Made by a program: the position numbers and the translations under genes. Source: Bacillota bacterium (GTDB lineage: Bacteria > Bacillota > Bacilli > Alicyclobacillales > SLC66). Taken from it: a stretch of DNA of 43,382 bases. The stretch is taken from NCBI GenBank assembly GCA_026627345.1, contig JAPNUP010000100.1, positions 1-43,382 of the forward strand, written 5' to 3'. Numbering within the stretch: position 1 is the first letter of the stretch; each line of letters begins with the position of its first letter. Below, in pieces: positions 34,969 through 42,791 of this stretch. The notes below the pieces were generated by a model. The model did no database searches. It saw only the letters and a program-made list of their open reading frames with translations, and was not told the origin of the DNA.

Positions 34969-36285
34969 ATGGCGTCACAGGTGCATTTGCGCAAAGAGCG
35001 TAGGCGAAGGTTGGAGGCAGGTCACCCATTTGTATACCAAAGTGAGGTTGCATCTGTCACAGGTGATCCGCAGACAGGGGACGCTGTGCAGGTCGTGAAT
35101 CACCAGGGCCACTTCCTGGCTTGGGGTTTCTATCACGAGACTTCTCAGATCGCAGTGCGCTGCGCTACGTACGATGAAAGTGAAAGGCTTGATCAGGTCT
35201 GGATGCGACGTACTGTCACAGACGCCTGGAATATTCGTAAGCGTTTCCTGCCGCAGACTACGAGTTGTCGGGCTATCTACGGAGAGGCAGATGGCTTGCC
35301 TGGCGTGATTGTGGACAAGTACGGGGATACGGCCGTCGTGCAGATCTTGAGTGCGGCCATGGACCAGCGGCGTGAAGTCTTGGCGCAAACGCTGTGCGAC
35401 GTCTTGCGTGTGACCAGCCTCTGGGAGCGTAGCGATGCGCCTGTCAGACTGCTCGAAGGACTGGAGCCGAAGTCAGGTCCGCTCGTCGGGAATCCACCTG
35501 CTGAGGTGGAGATCGTGGAAAATGGCGTGCGCTTTATCGTCGATCTGGCAGGGGGTCAAAAGACAGGACACTTTTTTGACCAGCGTGAAAATCACGCCTC
35601 CATTGCGCCTGTGGTTCGCTTTGCGGCCGATGAGCGCCCGCGCACCGATCAACGATATCGGGAAGGCGTAACGGCTGCACCGGATGAGGGGCGTCGAGGT
35701 GCGCGCGTTTTGGATGTCTTTTGCCATACTGGTGGCTTTGCCTTGCACGCGTTGCACTATGGGGCGGCTCACGTAACGGCTATCGACAGCTCATTGCACG
35801 CACTGCAAAGCGCAGAGCGCAACATGGCAGCTAATGGCTTCTCGGAAGATCAGTATGAGTTGATCGAAGGCAACGCTTTTGACATCTTGCGCGACTACTC
35901 TCAGTCAGGACAGCAGTATGATGTCGTGATTCTCGATCCACCGGCGTTTGCGAAAAGTCGTCAAGCGGTGGAAGGCGCGCTGCGCGGGTACAAAGATATC
36001 CACTTGCGTGCGCTGCGCTTGTTGCGCGAAGGCGGCTTTTTGGTTACGGCCTCTTGCTCGTCACACGTGAATGCACAAGCGTGGCTCGAGGCGATTGCGC
36101 AAGCGGCGCAGGATGCACGCAAAATATTGCGCGTCATCGAGCGCCGCGGGGCTGCAATCGATCATCCGGCGCTTTTGGGCATGCCGGAAAATGAGTATCT
36201 GAAGTTTGCCATCTTGGAAGTCAAGAGTCGCGCTACATCCGAAAAAGCGCAGATCCCCAGGTCAAGCCACCTGCAAACGCCGTGA
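34969..36285 (+). CDS. RlmI-type class I SAM-dependent rRNA methyltransferase
   Basis: A 438-residue protein related to RlmI (23S rRNA m5C1962). An N-terminal PUA domain (HLRKERRRRLEAGHPFVYQS) is followed by a central domain (RAIYGEADGLPGVIVDKYGD) and the catalytic domain: GHFFDQRENH, VLDVFCHTGGFALHAL, the acidic AIDSS, and VVILDPPAFAKS; the conserved Cys is in VTASCSSHV. ATG at 34969 has AAGGAGG 9 bases upstream. The last 17 codons lie antisense to the end of fabH, giving the C-terminal tail EKAQIPRSSHLQTP not expected in the family. Confidence 0.9.
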   Translation: MASQVHLRKERRRRLEAGHPFVYQSEVASVTGDPQTGDAVQVVNHQGHFLAWGFYHETSQIAVRCATYDESERLDQVWMRRTVTDAWNIRKRFLPQTTSCRAIYGEADGLPGVIVDKYGDTAVVQILSAAMDQRREVLAQTLCDVLRVTSLWERSDAPVRLLEGLEPKSGPLVGNPPAEVEIVENGVRFIVDLAGGQKTGHFFDQRENHASIAPVVRFAADERPRTDQRYREGVTAAPDEGRRGARVLDVFCHTGGFALHALHYGAAHVTAIDSSLHALQSAERNMAANGFSEDQYELIEGNAFDILRDYSQSGQQYDVVILDPPAFAKSRQAVEGALRGYKDIHLRALRLLREGGFLVTASCSSHVNAQAWLEAIAQAAQDARKILRVIERRGAAIDHPALLGMPENEYLKFAILEVKSRATSEKAQIPRSSHLQTP

Positions 36286-37252
36286 ACATCACCAGATCAC
36301 CTTGGCCGATGCGACCGAGGCGTTTCCACTTGTCTAAGGTGATGGCCATGGAGGCAGCCGAGGTATTGCCATACTCTTCAAGGCATAGGGCGACGCGTTC
36401 TGTCGGAATGCCTACGCGTTCTCCTACCGCCTCGATAATTCTCAGGTTCGCCTGATGTGGAACCAAGGTGGCGATCTCTTCGGCGCTGATGTGTTGGCGA
36501 TCGAGGATGCGCTTGACGCTATCTGTCATACCGTTGATGGCCGCTTTAAACATTGCGCGACCGTCTTGCCAGATGTACGGTGTGATCTGTTCGCGTTCGC
36601 TAAGTGTTTTGAGCCATGCAGCTGGCGCATTGGCGCGTGGTACGAAAGCGACATTGACTCGTGTGCCGTCTGACCCGAGATCGAAATCGATAAAACCTGT
36701 TTTGTCTGAAAGGGGCGCGTCTGCGGCTACCGGTTCACCAGCGCGCAAGATGGCAGCGCCAGCGCCGTCGCCAAAGAGAATACACGAGTTGCGATCGGTG
36801 TAATCCACAAACCTGGTAAGCCCTTCTGCGGCGACGATCAGAGCGGTCTTGTATGCACCGGTCTGTACAAACTGTGCGCCTTGCACCATGGCAAAGAGGA
36901 AGCCGGCACATACCGCATTGGTATCAAAGGCAGCGGCGCGAGTCGCGCCTATCTCGCGCTGGATCATGGCGGCGAGCGGCGGGAAAGCCAGATCGGCGGT
37001 GAAAGACGCCGCGATGATCAAGTCAATCTCGGCTGGATCAATGCCGGCCGCTTCAATGGCTCTTTGGGCGGCGGCCGCGCCCATCTCCGTCACAGTCTGT
37101 TCGTCGCCCATCTTGCGACGTTCGCGAATGCCTGTTCGGCTAAAGATCCACTCGTCATTCGTATCGACCATTTTCTCTAGATCAGCGTTGGTAATGACGG
37201 CATCTGGGAGATACGCGCCGGTCCCGATGATGGACACGCTATGAAGGCTCAT
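36233..37252 (-). CDS. fabH: Beta-ketoacyl-ACP synthase III
   Basis: A 339-residue enzyme that starts fatty-acid synthesis by condensing an acyl-CoA primer with malonyl-ACP. The catalytic triad is complete: C115 in NAVCAGF, H266 in LVPHQANLRI and N296 in YGNTSAAS. The end GGLTWGSALFRM is family-typical, so the frame is authentic to its stop. ATG at 37252 has TAGGAG about 10 bases upstream. It stands alone, with no other fab genes in the window. Its 3' end overlaps the convergent methyltransferase gene by 53 bp. Confidence 0.97.
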   Translation of the reverse strand: MSLHSVSIIGTGAYLPDAVITNADLEKMVDTNDEWIFSRTGIRERRKMGDEQTVTEMGAAAAQRAIEAAGIDPAEIDLIIAASFTADLAFPPLAAMIQREIGATRAAAFDTNAVCAGFLFAMVQGAQFVQTGAYKTALIVAAEGLTRFVDYTDRNSCILFGDGAGAAILRAGEPVAADAPLSDKTGFIDFDLGSDGTRVNVAFVPRANAPAAWLKTLSEREQITPYIWQDGRAMFKAAINGMTDSVKRILDRQHISAEEIATLVPHQANLRIIEAVGERVGIPTERVALCLEEYGNTSAASMAITLDKWKRLGRIGQGDLVMFTAFAGGLTWGSALFRM

Positions 37253-37295
37253 GTGGTACCAGCTCCTATCAGTTGTTGCTAAAATCGCTCTTGCT

Positions 37296-37324
37296 ATTGT
37301 ACACGCCTAAAGAGGATTTGAGAA
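37296..37324 (-). promoter_or_regulatory. Possible promoter of fabH
   Basis: On the minus strand TTCTCA (complement of 37319-37324), 17 bp, TACAAT (complement of 37296-37301). It overlaps the ribosome-site region of the divergent menC. Confidence 0.5.
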
Positions 37325-37339
37325 GGGACTGACGACAGC

Positions 37340-38449
37340 ATGCGCGTCGAGGCGATTGAACTGAGGCAACTGAGGCTACCTTTTACGGAAGCGATGCGCG
37401 CTAGTTACGGGTCACACAGCGAGAAGGTATGTATCCTTGCGACTGTATATACAGATGGCGGCCACGGATACGGAGAGTGCTCGGCGTTCGCTGACCCGTT
37501 TTATACGGAGGAGTCCGTAGATACAGCCTGGCTCGTCATGAACCGCTACCTCGCCCCTGCGCTGCTGGGTACGAACATGAGTGACCCAGCTAGCGTTTCG
37601 ACCCTATTTTCGCAGGTGCGCGGTCACTATATGGCCAAGGCCGGACTCGAGGCCGCCGTTTGGGATGCGTATGCCAAGACGCGCGGCTGCTCTCTGGCGA
37701 GTCTGGTTGGCGGAGCGAAAAAGGAAGTCGAGACAGGCATCAGCCTTGGGCTGTACGAGACGCAAGAGGCGCTGCTACAGAGAGTCTTCGCTGCGCTTGA
37801 TGCAGGCTATGTCCGTATCAAAGTAAAGATTGCGCCAGGACAAGATATCTCGGTGTTATCTGCCATTCGATCGACATTCGGAGACATTTCGCTGTCTGCG
37901 GATGCCAATGGGGTCTATAAGCTAGCCGATCTACCGCATTTGCGTGAACTCGACACGTTTGGGTTGCAAATGATCGAACAACCGCTTGCATTTGACGATC
38001 TGTTGGATCACGCGCGGCTTGCACAACACTTGGATACGCCTATTTGTTTGGACGAAAGTATCCGCTCGGTCAAAGACGGGGAAACGGCCATCGCACTGGG
38101 TGCCTGTCGTGTGATGTGCATCAAGTATGGACGGGTAGGCGGACTCACAGAGGCGCGCTCGCTTTTAAAGACCTGTGCGCAAAACGGAATTGGGGCATGG
38201 TGTGGCGGTATGTACGAGACAGGTGTCGGACGTCTGGCCACGATAGCCTTGGCCTCGCACGACGCGATTACGCTACCTGGAGATATCTCGCCTAGCTCGC
38301 GCTACTTTGACGAAGATATTATCGATCCGCCGGTGACCTTCTCGCGGCCAGGACGGATCGCTGTGCCAGAAGGCTTGGGCCTAGGCACAACACTGCGGGT
38401 GGATGTCGTCGAGCAATGTACCGTCTTACGAACGTATTACGCGGTATAA
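37340..38449 (+). CDS. menC: o-Succinylbenzoate synthase / N-acylamino acid racemase (MenC, enolase superfamily)
   Basis: A 369-residue member of the OSBS/NSAR group of the enolase superfamily. Catalytic and metal residues are visible: the KVK lysines (VRIKVKIAPG), Asp in SADANGVY, Glu in QMIEQPL, Asp in CLDESI and the second Lys in CIKYGRVGG, then WCGGMYETGVGR. OSBS makes succinylbenzoate for menaquinone; close relatives racemise N-succinylamino acids. No other men gene and no amino-acylase gene lies nearby, so the role cannot be settled from context. It is followed by a long hairpin. Confidence 0.88.
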   Translation: MRVEAIELRQLRLPFTEAMRASYGSHSEKVCILATVYTDGGHGYGECSAFADPFYTEESVDTAWLVMNRYLAPALLGTNMSDPASVSTLFSQVRGHYMAKAGLEAAVWDAYAKTRGCSLASLVGGAKKEVETGISLGLYETQEALLQRVFAALDAGYVRIKVKIAPGQDISVLSAIRSTFGDISLSADANGVYKLADLPHLRELDTFGLQMIEQPLAFDDLLDHARLAQHLDTPICLDESIRSVKDGETAIALGACRVMCIKYGRVGGLTEARSLLKTCAQNGIGAWCGGMYETGVGRLATIALASHDAITLPGDISPSSRYFDEDIIDPPVTFSRPGRIAVPEGLGLGTTLRVDVVEQCTVLRTYYAV

Positions 38450-38453
38450 GCCG

Positions 38454-38509
38454 CCGAAGCGAGGTTATACGGCACGCATAGTGTGCGTCGCGTAACCTCG
38501 CTTCGGTTT
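38454..38509. terminator. Long hairpin after menC
   Basis: CCGAAGCGAGGTTA (38454-38467) pairs perfectly with TAACCTCGCTTCGG (38493-38506); inside, ACGCA can pair with TGCGT. Only TTT follows, so it may act in both directions between menC and the minus-strand gene. Confidence 0.7.
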
Positions 38510-38549
38510 GTCATAAGGCTTAGCGAGTAGCTGTAAACGACGGACGCGA

Positions 38550-38729
38550 TTATCGCTTTTGCCGTCCAGGGTTAATCGTAAACTCTTGCGCCTGTCTGTC
38601 GCGAATCGCTTCCGCGTTCACCTGATCGAGTCGGTCGACGCGCAACGCATCGGGCAGTTCATTGCCGCGGTGGATGTTTCGCGTATCCATGCTGAGGCGT
38701 TGTTCGTCTTGGTCGTGGTCGTTTTGCAT
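38550..38729 (-). CDS. Small hydrophilic protein of unknown function, possibly spore-related
   Basis: A 59-residue, very hydrophilic protein (MQNDHDQDEQRLSMDTRNIH onward) with no hydrophobic segment, ending in Arg/Lys. ATG at 38729 follows AAAGG by about 5 bases; an ATG at 38753 is also in frame. It is the last gene of a run of four on the minus strand with coat-type genes upstream, and such short polar proteins are common among spore components. I do not recognise the family. A frame on the opposite strand is of similar length but less convincing. Confidence 0.5.
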   Translation of the reverse strand: MQNDHDQDEQRLSMDTRNIHRGNELPDALRVDRLDQVNAEAIRDRQAQEFTINPGRQKR

Positions 38730-38764
38730 GTCGCCTTTAACCCCTCTCGTCATCCCTAGCGACC

Positions 38765-38772
38765 ATAGTATG
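38765..38772 (-). promoter_or_regulatory. Possible mother-cell sigma -10 element
   Basis: On the minus strand CATACTAT resembles the sigma-E/sigma-K -10 (CATACAMT, CATANNNT). No convincing -35 is visible. Confidence 0.2.
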
Positions 38773-38793
38773 CGCAGGCAGACGCTCAGCCAA

Positions 38794-39546
38794 TCAGCGA
38801 GCGCGCTGACGCCTCTGGTTGTACTGCCGAAGCGATAATGCGCGCCTTCTCATGCGGGTGTCGATCTCGCCCAAGATGCCTAGATTCGGTTGCGTATTGA
38901 CTTCGATAATCCAGATTTGGCCGTTTTCATCGAGTCCAAGATCGATGCCGTATACGAAGTTGGAGAATTGCTCCCCCAGACACTGGCCAATGAGCTCTGA
39001 CACGCCATACAGTTGATCGCGAACAGAGGCGCGCTTGGCTTGACCCGAAATAGACCGCAGCAGGTATAAGTCGGTCTTTTGGATGGTTCCACCTTGTTTG
39101 ACATTGGTCACAAAGCGAGATTTGGGAGCGATCTTGATAAAGCTTCCGGTCACCTCGAATACGCCTTTCTCATTACGCTGTACGATCGTGCGTATGTCGA
39201 CCGGGCGGCCGCGAAAAGTCTGCAGATGAACGAGTCGCTGTACAATGCAGCGTTTGGTTTTCGTCCATACAGGAAGCAGCTCGAGCAGACGCTCAAAGCT
39301 CGTTGTATGCGTCAAGCGTGAATCGGTGTGCAGAGAGTACCCGCGCTCATCGTGACTGACTTTGCACACGTAGCGACCACCTTCACCCCACTCAGGCTTA
39401 ATCACGACGGCCCCGTGACCGTCTAGCCAAGCGGATAACTCAGAGCGCACAAAGCGGTCGGTCGCGGGAAGATAGGGCTTGAGTGCATCGCAGCGCGAGA
39501 GGATTTCGTGTTTGGAAAATTTGCTGTACGGAAGAGTTGGTGCCAT
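38794..39546 (-). CDS. YheC/YheD family ATP-grasp protein (spore-coat associated)
   Basis: A 250-residue ATP-grasp protein of the YheC/YheD family, some of which are spore-associated in B. subtilis. ATP-grasp features are HGAVVIKPEWGEGGRYVCKV (nucleotide-binding loop), RPVDIRTIVQRNEKG and the metal-binding end VYGIDLGLDENGQIWIIEVNTQPN. The N-terminal domain usual in YheC/D is short here. The start ATG shares one base with the stop of the upstream kinase-like gene (TAATG), so the two are translationally coupled. The substrate is unknown. Confidence 0.88.
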   Translation of the reverse strand: MAPTLPYSKFSKHEILSRCDALKPYLPATDRFVRSELSAWLDGHGAVVIKPEWGEGGRYVCKVSHDERGYSLHTDSRLTHTTSFERLLELLPVWTKTKRCIVQRLVHLQTFRGRPVDIRTIVQRNEKGVFEVTGSFIKIAPKSRFVTNVKQGGTIQKTDLYLLRSISGQAKRASVRDQLYGVSELIGQCLGEQFSNFVYGIDLGLDENGQIWIIEVNTQPNLGILGEIDTRMRRRALSLRQYNQRRQRAR

Positions 39547-40328
39547 TACAAGGAAGACTCCTTTTTGCCTGAGTAGCGCAACCAAGTGTCGAGAATGCGT
39601 TCTAGTTGGCGTTGACGTGTGATCAAAAGATCGATGGTGTCGCGCCTGATCGCAGATGAGTAGAGCGGGTCCGGTACACTGTTCACCAGTTTTCGGATCT
39701 CTGCCTCAGGAATTGCGCGAATACGCGCCACCATCAGCATCAACCGGCGTTTGTTCGCGAGTCGTTGCCACCCTTGTGGGATGTGGTAGAATTTCCAAAC
39801 TTGGCGCCAGTATGCGTCTTGCTGATGGTGATCTTTCCACTTTCGCGGACACCCGTAGAGGCAATAGCCGTGATCGATCAAATACCAATTGTACTTTCCA
39901 TTTAACGCAGGGAACAAAATGACATTGTGCCCAGAACCGCGGTCAATGTTGGTGAGCCAGCTGTCGAAAGCCACTGTGCCTGCGAGTAGATCGACTTTAT
40001 TGACATGTGCCTCAGCGCGTCTTTTTACGTTGTCCGGTAGTGCAGCCCAACTGGTTAGACCGCGGTGAACGCGTGGTAACGAGACGATGCCTCGCAGCGT
40101 CTTACCACCGTCTATAAGCGTCGCTCGTTGTACGCGTGCACAAGGTAGACCGACGCGCTTGGCCAGTTGCCGCGTGAGCCATTCGTTGCCGGTGATCGGA
40201 CCTGCGTCGTACCATTGTTCCGGATAGGCAAATTTAAAATAGGCGAGTTCTCCAGACTCACTTTTCACTCGCCATACCTGGCCTTGCGGCTTGTTCTTCC
40301 ACTTATCGACCAGTGTCCACTGCGTCAC
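39546..40328 (-). CDS. HipA-like kinase domain protein
   Basis: A 260-residue protein resembling the HipA_2 kinase-like family. Visible pieces are GELAYFKFAY (ATP-lysine region), GNEWLTRQLAKRVGLPCARV, the catalytic-type loop AFDSWLTNIDRGSGHNVILF, and the metal-site segment WYLIDHGYCLYG. No HipB-type antitoxin gene lies next to it, so a toxin role is unlikely. GTG at 40328 has AAGGAGG about 8 bases upstream. It sits between a glycosyltransferase and a YheC/D gene, which suggests a role in coat or polymer modification, perhaps comparable to the CotS-type kinases that pair with CotSA. Confidence 0.78.
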   Translation of the reverse strand: MTQWTLVDKWKNKPQGQVWRVKSESGELAYFKFAYPEQWYDAGPITGNEWLTRQLAKRVGLPCARVQRATLIDGGKTLRGIVSLPRVHRGLTSWAALPDNVKRRAEAHVNKVDLLAGTVAFDSWLTNIDRGSGHNVILFPALNGKYNWYLIDHGYCLYGCPRKWKDHHQQDAYWRQVWKFYHIPQGWQRLANKRRLMLMVARIRAIPEAEIRKLVNSVPDPLYSSAIRRDTIDLLITRQRQLERILDTWLRYSGKKESSL

Positions 40329-40348
40329 GACGCGCCCTCCTTCTGTCG

Positions 40349-40360
40349 GCCTTTAAAGGC
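40349..40360. repeat. Perfect 12-bp palindrome
   Basis: GCCTTTAAAGGC covers the stop codon of the upstream glycosyltransferase gene and the gap before the HipA-like gene. Confidence 0.4.
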
Positions 40361-41465
40361 GAGTCAGCTCTTCTAGCGCATCGATATACCGAGCGCTGAT
40401 GCGTGACCACGTATAATCCCGGGCCCGTTCATAGGCGCGTCTGCGTCTGCGTTCTGTCATTTCGGTATCGTTTAATGACTCTAGAATGGCTTTAGCAATC
40501 GCTTGCGGTGTTCGGTTGGCAATGATTGACGCCACTTTAGGATCGACAAAATCCCGCAAGCCACCAGCCCGTGTGGAGATCAGCGGAGTGCCGGCCGCCA
40601 TTGCCTCGAGGGCCACTAATCCAAACGACTCCGTCCTACTCGGAACGACCACCGCACTGTACCTAGCCATGCGCCGTTGTAACGAGTGATAGTCACACTT
40701 ACCAAGCAGGTGCACGGCGCGCTCGACGTGCAGTTTCGCGCTCAGTGCCTGCATCTCGCGGGTAAACCGAAGCGACCCTGCGCCTTGCAAGTCAAGCTCG
40801 ATGTGTGGCTTCTTTCGCCGCACAAGCGGTAGTGCGCGGACTAACTCCTCAATGCCCTTGGAGCGAATAATCCGGCCTGCATAGAGAATTTTCGGTTCTC
40901 GGTGACGGCTACCTTGTGAGCCTTGCACGACGCCGTTTGGAATCACACGCACAGGTGATGTGACCTTTGCATACGTCTCACCTATCATACGTTTTTCCCA
41001 GTGGCTCGGTGCCACAATCAGGTCGACTGCGCGCATGATTTCGTACTGTCGGCGTTCCATTTGCCGGCTTGCGCTTGACTGTAGCCCCTCACTGGCGATC
41101 AGGGAGTGACAGGTATACACAGTGCGCGCATCATATGCCTTTCTCATAGCCGTCAAGAGGTGGTCGGCCTGCAAACTGTGGATGTGCAGGACGTCCAGCT
41201 TATCCACGTGACTCTCCAAGTATTGTAGGATCGGTTCTGCATAGAATACTTGAGAGCGCTTAGAATGATAGTCCGATTCACGCGGGAAACGGATGACGCG
41301 AACTCCTGAACGCTCACTGTCTTCAATCTGCTTGGCGTGTCCTTTGGTTACGACGACCACATCATGGCCGCGTGCAGCCATGGCTTCTGCCAGACGCGTG
41401 GCGACCGTTCCCAGACCGCCCACGATATCCGGTTCATATTCGTTGGTAAGTACCGCAACGCGCAC
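40353..41465 (-). CDS. Glycosyltransferase family 4 protein
   Basis: A 370-residue GT-B enzyme. The N-terminal domain begins VAVLTNEYEPDIVGGLGTVATRL with the acceptor-side GGLG loop; the C-terminal donor domain shows ILYAGRIIRSKGIEELVRAL and the sugar-nucleotide motif VVPSRTESFGLVALEAMAAGTPL. GTG at 41465 has AAAGGAG 9 bases upstream, inside a small hairpin. It heads a minus-strand unit with the HipA-like and YheC/D genes and is divergent from a CotSA-like glycosyltransferase, so a spore-coat or surface-polysaccharide role is likely. Confidence 0.9.
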   Translation of the reverse strand: MRVAVLTNEYEPDIVGGLGTVATRLAEAMAARGHDVVVVTKGHAKQIEDSERSGVRVIRFPRESDYHSKRSQVFYAEPILQYLESHVDKLDVLHIHSLQADHLLTAMRKAYDARTVYTCHSLIASEGLQSSASRQMERRQYEIMRAVDLIVAPSHWEKRMIGETYAKVTSPVRVIPNGVVQGSQGSRHREPKILYAGRIIRSKGIEELVRALPLVRRKKPHIELDLQGAGSLRFTREMQALSAKLHVERAVHLLGKCDYHSLQRRMARYSAVVVPSRTESFGLVALEAMAAGTPLISTRAGGLRDFVDPKVASIIANRTPQAIAKAILESLNDTEMTERRRRRAYERARDYTWSRISARYIDALEELTRL

Positions 41466-41486
41466 GGATGAAGTCTCCTTTCATCC
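41466..41486 (-). promoter_or_regulatory. Hairpin presenting the ribosome site of the GT4 gene in its loop
   Basis: On the minus strand GGATGAA, AGGAGAC, TTCATCC: a perfect 7-bp stem whose 7-base loop is the AGGAG ribosome site, ending at the GTG start. Confidence 0.6.
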
Positions 41487-41526
41487 CACTGTGAAAGCAA
41501 GGTCTGTCAAGACGGGAGTGTTGCTC

Positions 41527-42660
41527 TTGCGTGTAGCTCTCATCGCCCCGGGACTTGCTCCCCTGCCGCCTGCCCCTGCGACTTCCGTGGAGATCTATCT
41601 CTACGATTTATGGCGGCATCTGCCCGCTCGTGTAGATGCGAGTCTATATGCCCGCCAACAAGTTGCCATTTTGCAACACGGATCGCGGTCGCGCGCCTTA
41701 TTGTCAAGTGCTCGGGGTACCCATTATCTATCAACCGTGTTGCGTCATATCCTAAGTCAAAAGCTTGGAAGGACCGTCATACAAGTGGACAACCGCCCGC
41801 TTTCGTTGCCGCTCGTACGGCGTCAGTTCGCCGATCCACTCTTGTTGAACTTGCATTCCATGACCTTCGTCGATTCCCTCGCGACGGCACGGGTCCGCAT
41901 GACAAGCGCACTGTCGGTCGCCGACCGGATCGTCGTCAACAGTGCTTATGTCGCCAACCGCTTGACTGACTCCTTTGCCGCGCAGTCGTCGCGCGTGCGC
42001 GTCATCTATCCAGGGGTCGACGCCTCAGCGTTTCATCCCTCTCGCACGGCGGCAGAGTTCGCGGCCCGCCGAGCTTTGCGTATGCGACTGCAAAGCAATG
42101 GTAGGACGGTCATTTTATTTGTCGGTCGCGTTGTTCAGCGCAAAGGGCTTCACATCGTGCTCGAAGCACTTCGGCAGATCAGGCGACAGTCGGTGCAAAA
42201 TGCCGTGGTACTTTGGGTCGCAGGCAAAAGACCGGATGCGGCTAGCCCTTATGGGAAGCTTCTCACGCAACTAGCGCGTGGTGTGCGCGTGCACTGGCTT
42301 GGCTATGTACTGCGAAGCGACCTTCCGGATTTATACCGGGCGGCAGACCTATTCGTTTGTCCTTCGCAAAAACCAGAAGCGTTTGGTCTTGTCAATCTGG
42401 AGGCGCAGGCGAGCGGATTGCCTGTCGTGGCAAGCCAAGCTTGGGGTATCCGAGAAAGTGTCCAAAACAGAAAGACGGGGCTACTTGTCCCAGATTTTGC
42501 TTCGAGTGAGGCGTGGGCTACTATGATTGAGGAGCTATATCAAGACCGTGACCAACAGCGGGAGTTGTCAGCTAAAGCAGTCAAGTGGACGCAGGAGAAC
42601 TTCTCGTGGCAAGGACCTGCCCGTCGATTTACCCAAGCATACGAGGATCTTCTTCGGTAA
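41527..42660 (+). CDS. CotSA-like glycosyltransferase family 4 protein
   Basis: A 377-residue GT-B glycosyltransferase closest in pattern to the spore-coat protein CotSA. The start RVALIAPGLAPLPPAPATSVEIYLYDL, the block VIQVDNRPLSLP (like VHVCNRPSWVP in CotSA), VRVIYPGVDASAFHPSR, VILFVGRVVQRKGLHIVLEAL and FVCPSQKPEAFGLVNLEAQASGLPVV fit this group. TTG at 41527 has GGGAG 8 bases upstream and gives the family start; the frame is open far upstream but there it lies antisense to the divergent glycosyltransferase. Confidence 0.9.
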   Translation: MRVALIAPGLAPLPPAPATSVEIYLYDLWRHLPARVDASLYARQQVAILQHGSRSRALLSSARGTHYLSTVLRHILSQKLGRTVIQVDNRPLSLPLVRRQFADPLLLNLHSMTFVDSLATARVRMTSALSVADRIVVNSAYVANRLTDSFAAQSSRVRVIYPGVDASAFHPSRTAAEFAARRALRMRLQSNGRTVILFVGRVVQRKGLHIVLEALRQIRRQSVQNAVVLWVAGKRPDAASPYGKLLTQLARGVRVHWLGYVLRSDLPDLYRAADLFVCPSQKPEAFGLVNLEAQASGLPVVASQAWGIRESVQNRKTGLLVPDFASSEAWATMIEELYQDRDQQRELSAKAVKWTQENFSWQGPARRFTQAYEDLLR

Positions 42661-42752
42661 ATGTAGGTGGATGCAGTTTCTTCAGGTGCTGCGCTATGGT
42701 ACGATCGTGCCAAGGTGTTCGCAGGACCTGTCTTTTATCGGACAACCTCCTG

Positions 42753-42758
42753 TATACT
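42753..42758 (+). promoter_or_regulatory. Possible -10 of the def promoter
   Basis: TATACT at 42753-42758, 34 bases before def; only a weak -35 (GTCTTT, 17 bp upstream) can be seen. The 131-base gap before def also contains the palindrome ACGATCGT at 42701-42708 and nothing else recognisable. Confidence 0.35.
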
Positions 42759-42791
42759 GTGAGTCGAACTATTTTGTTGGGGGTACAACCG

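Noticed and set aside
38559-38759. Plus-strand 66-residue frame opposite the small polar protein
   Set aside because: No ribosome site and an irregular composition; the minus-strand frame fits the neighbouring unit better, though neither is certain.
39546-40328. HipAB toxin-antitoxin system
   Set aside because: No HipB-like helix-turn-helix gene is adjacent and the neighbours are glycosyltransferase and ATP-grasp genes.
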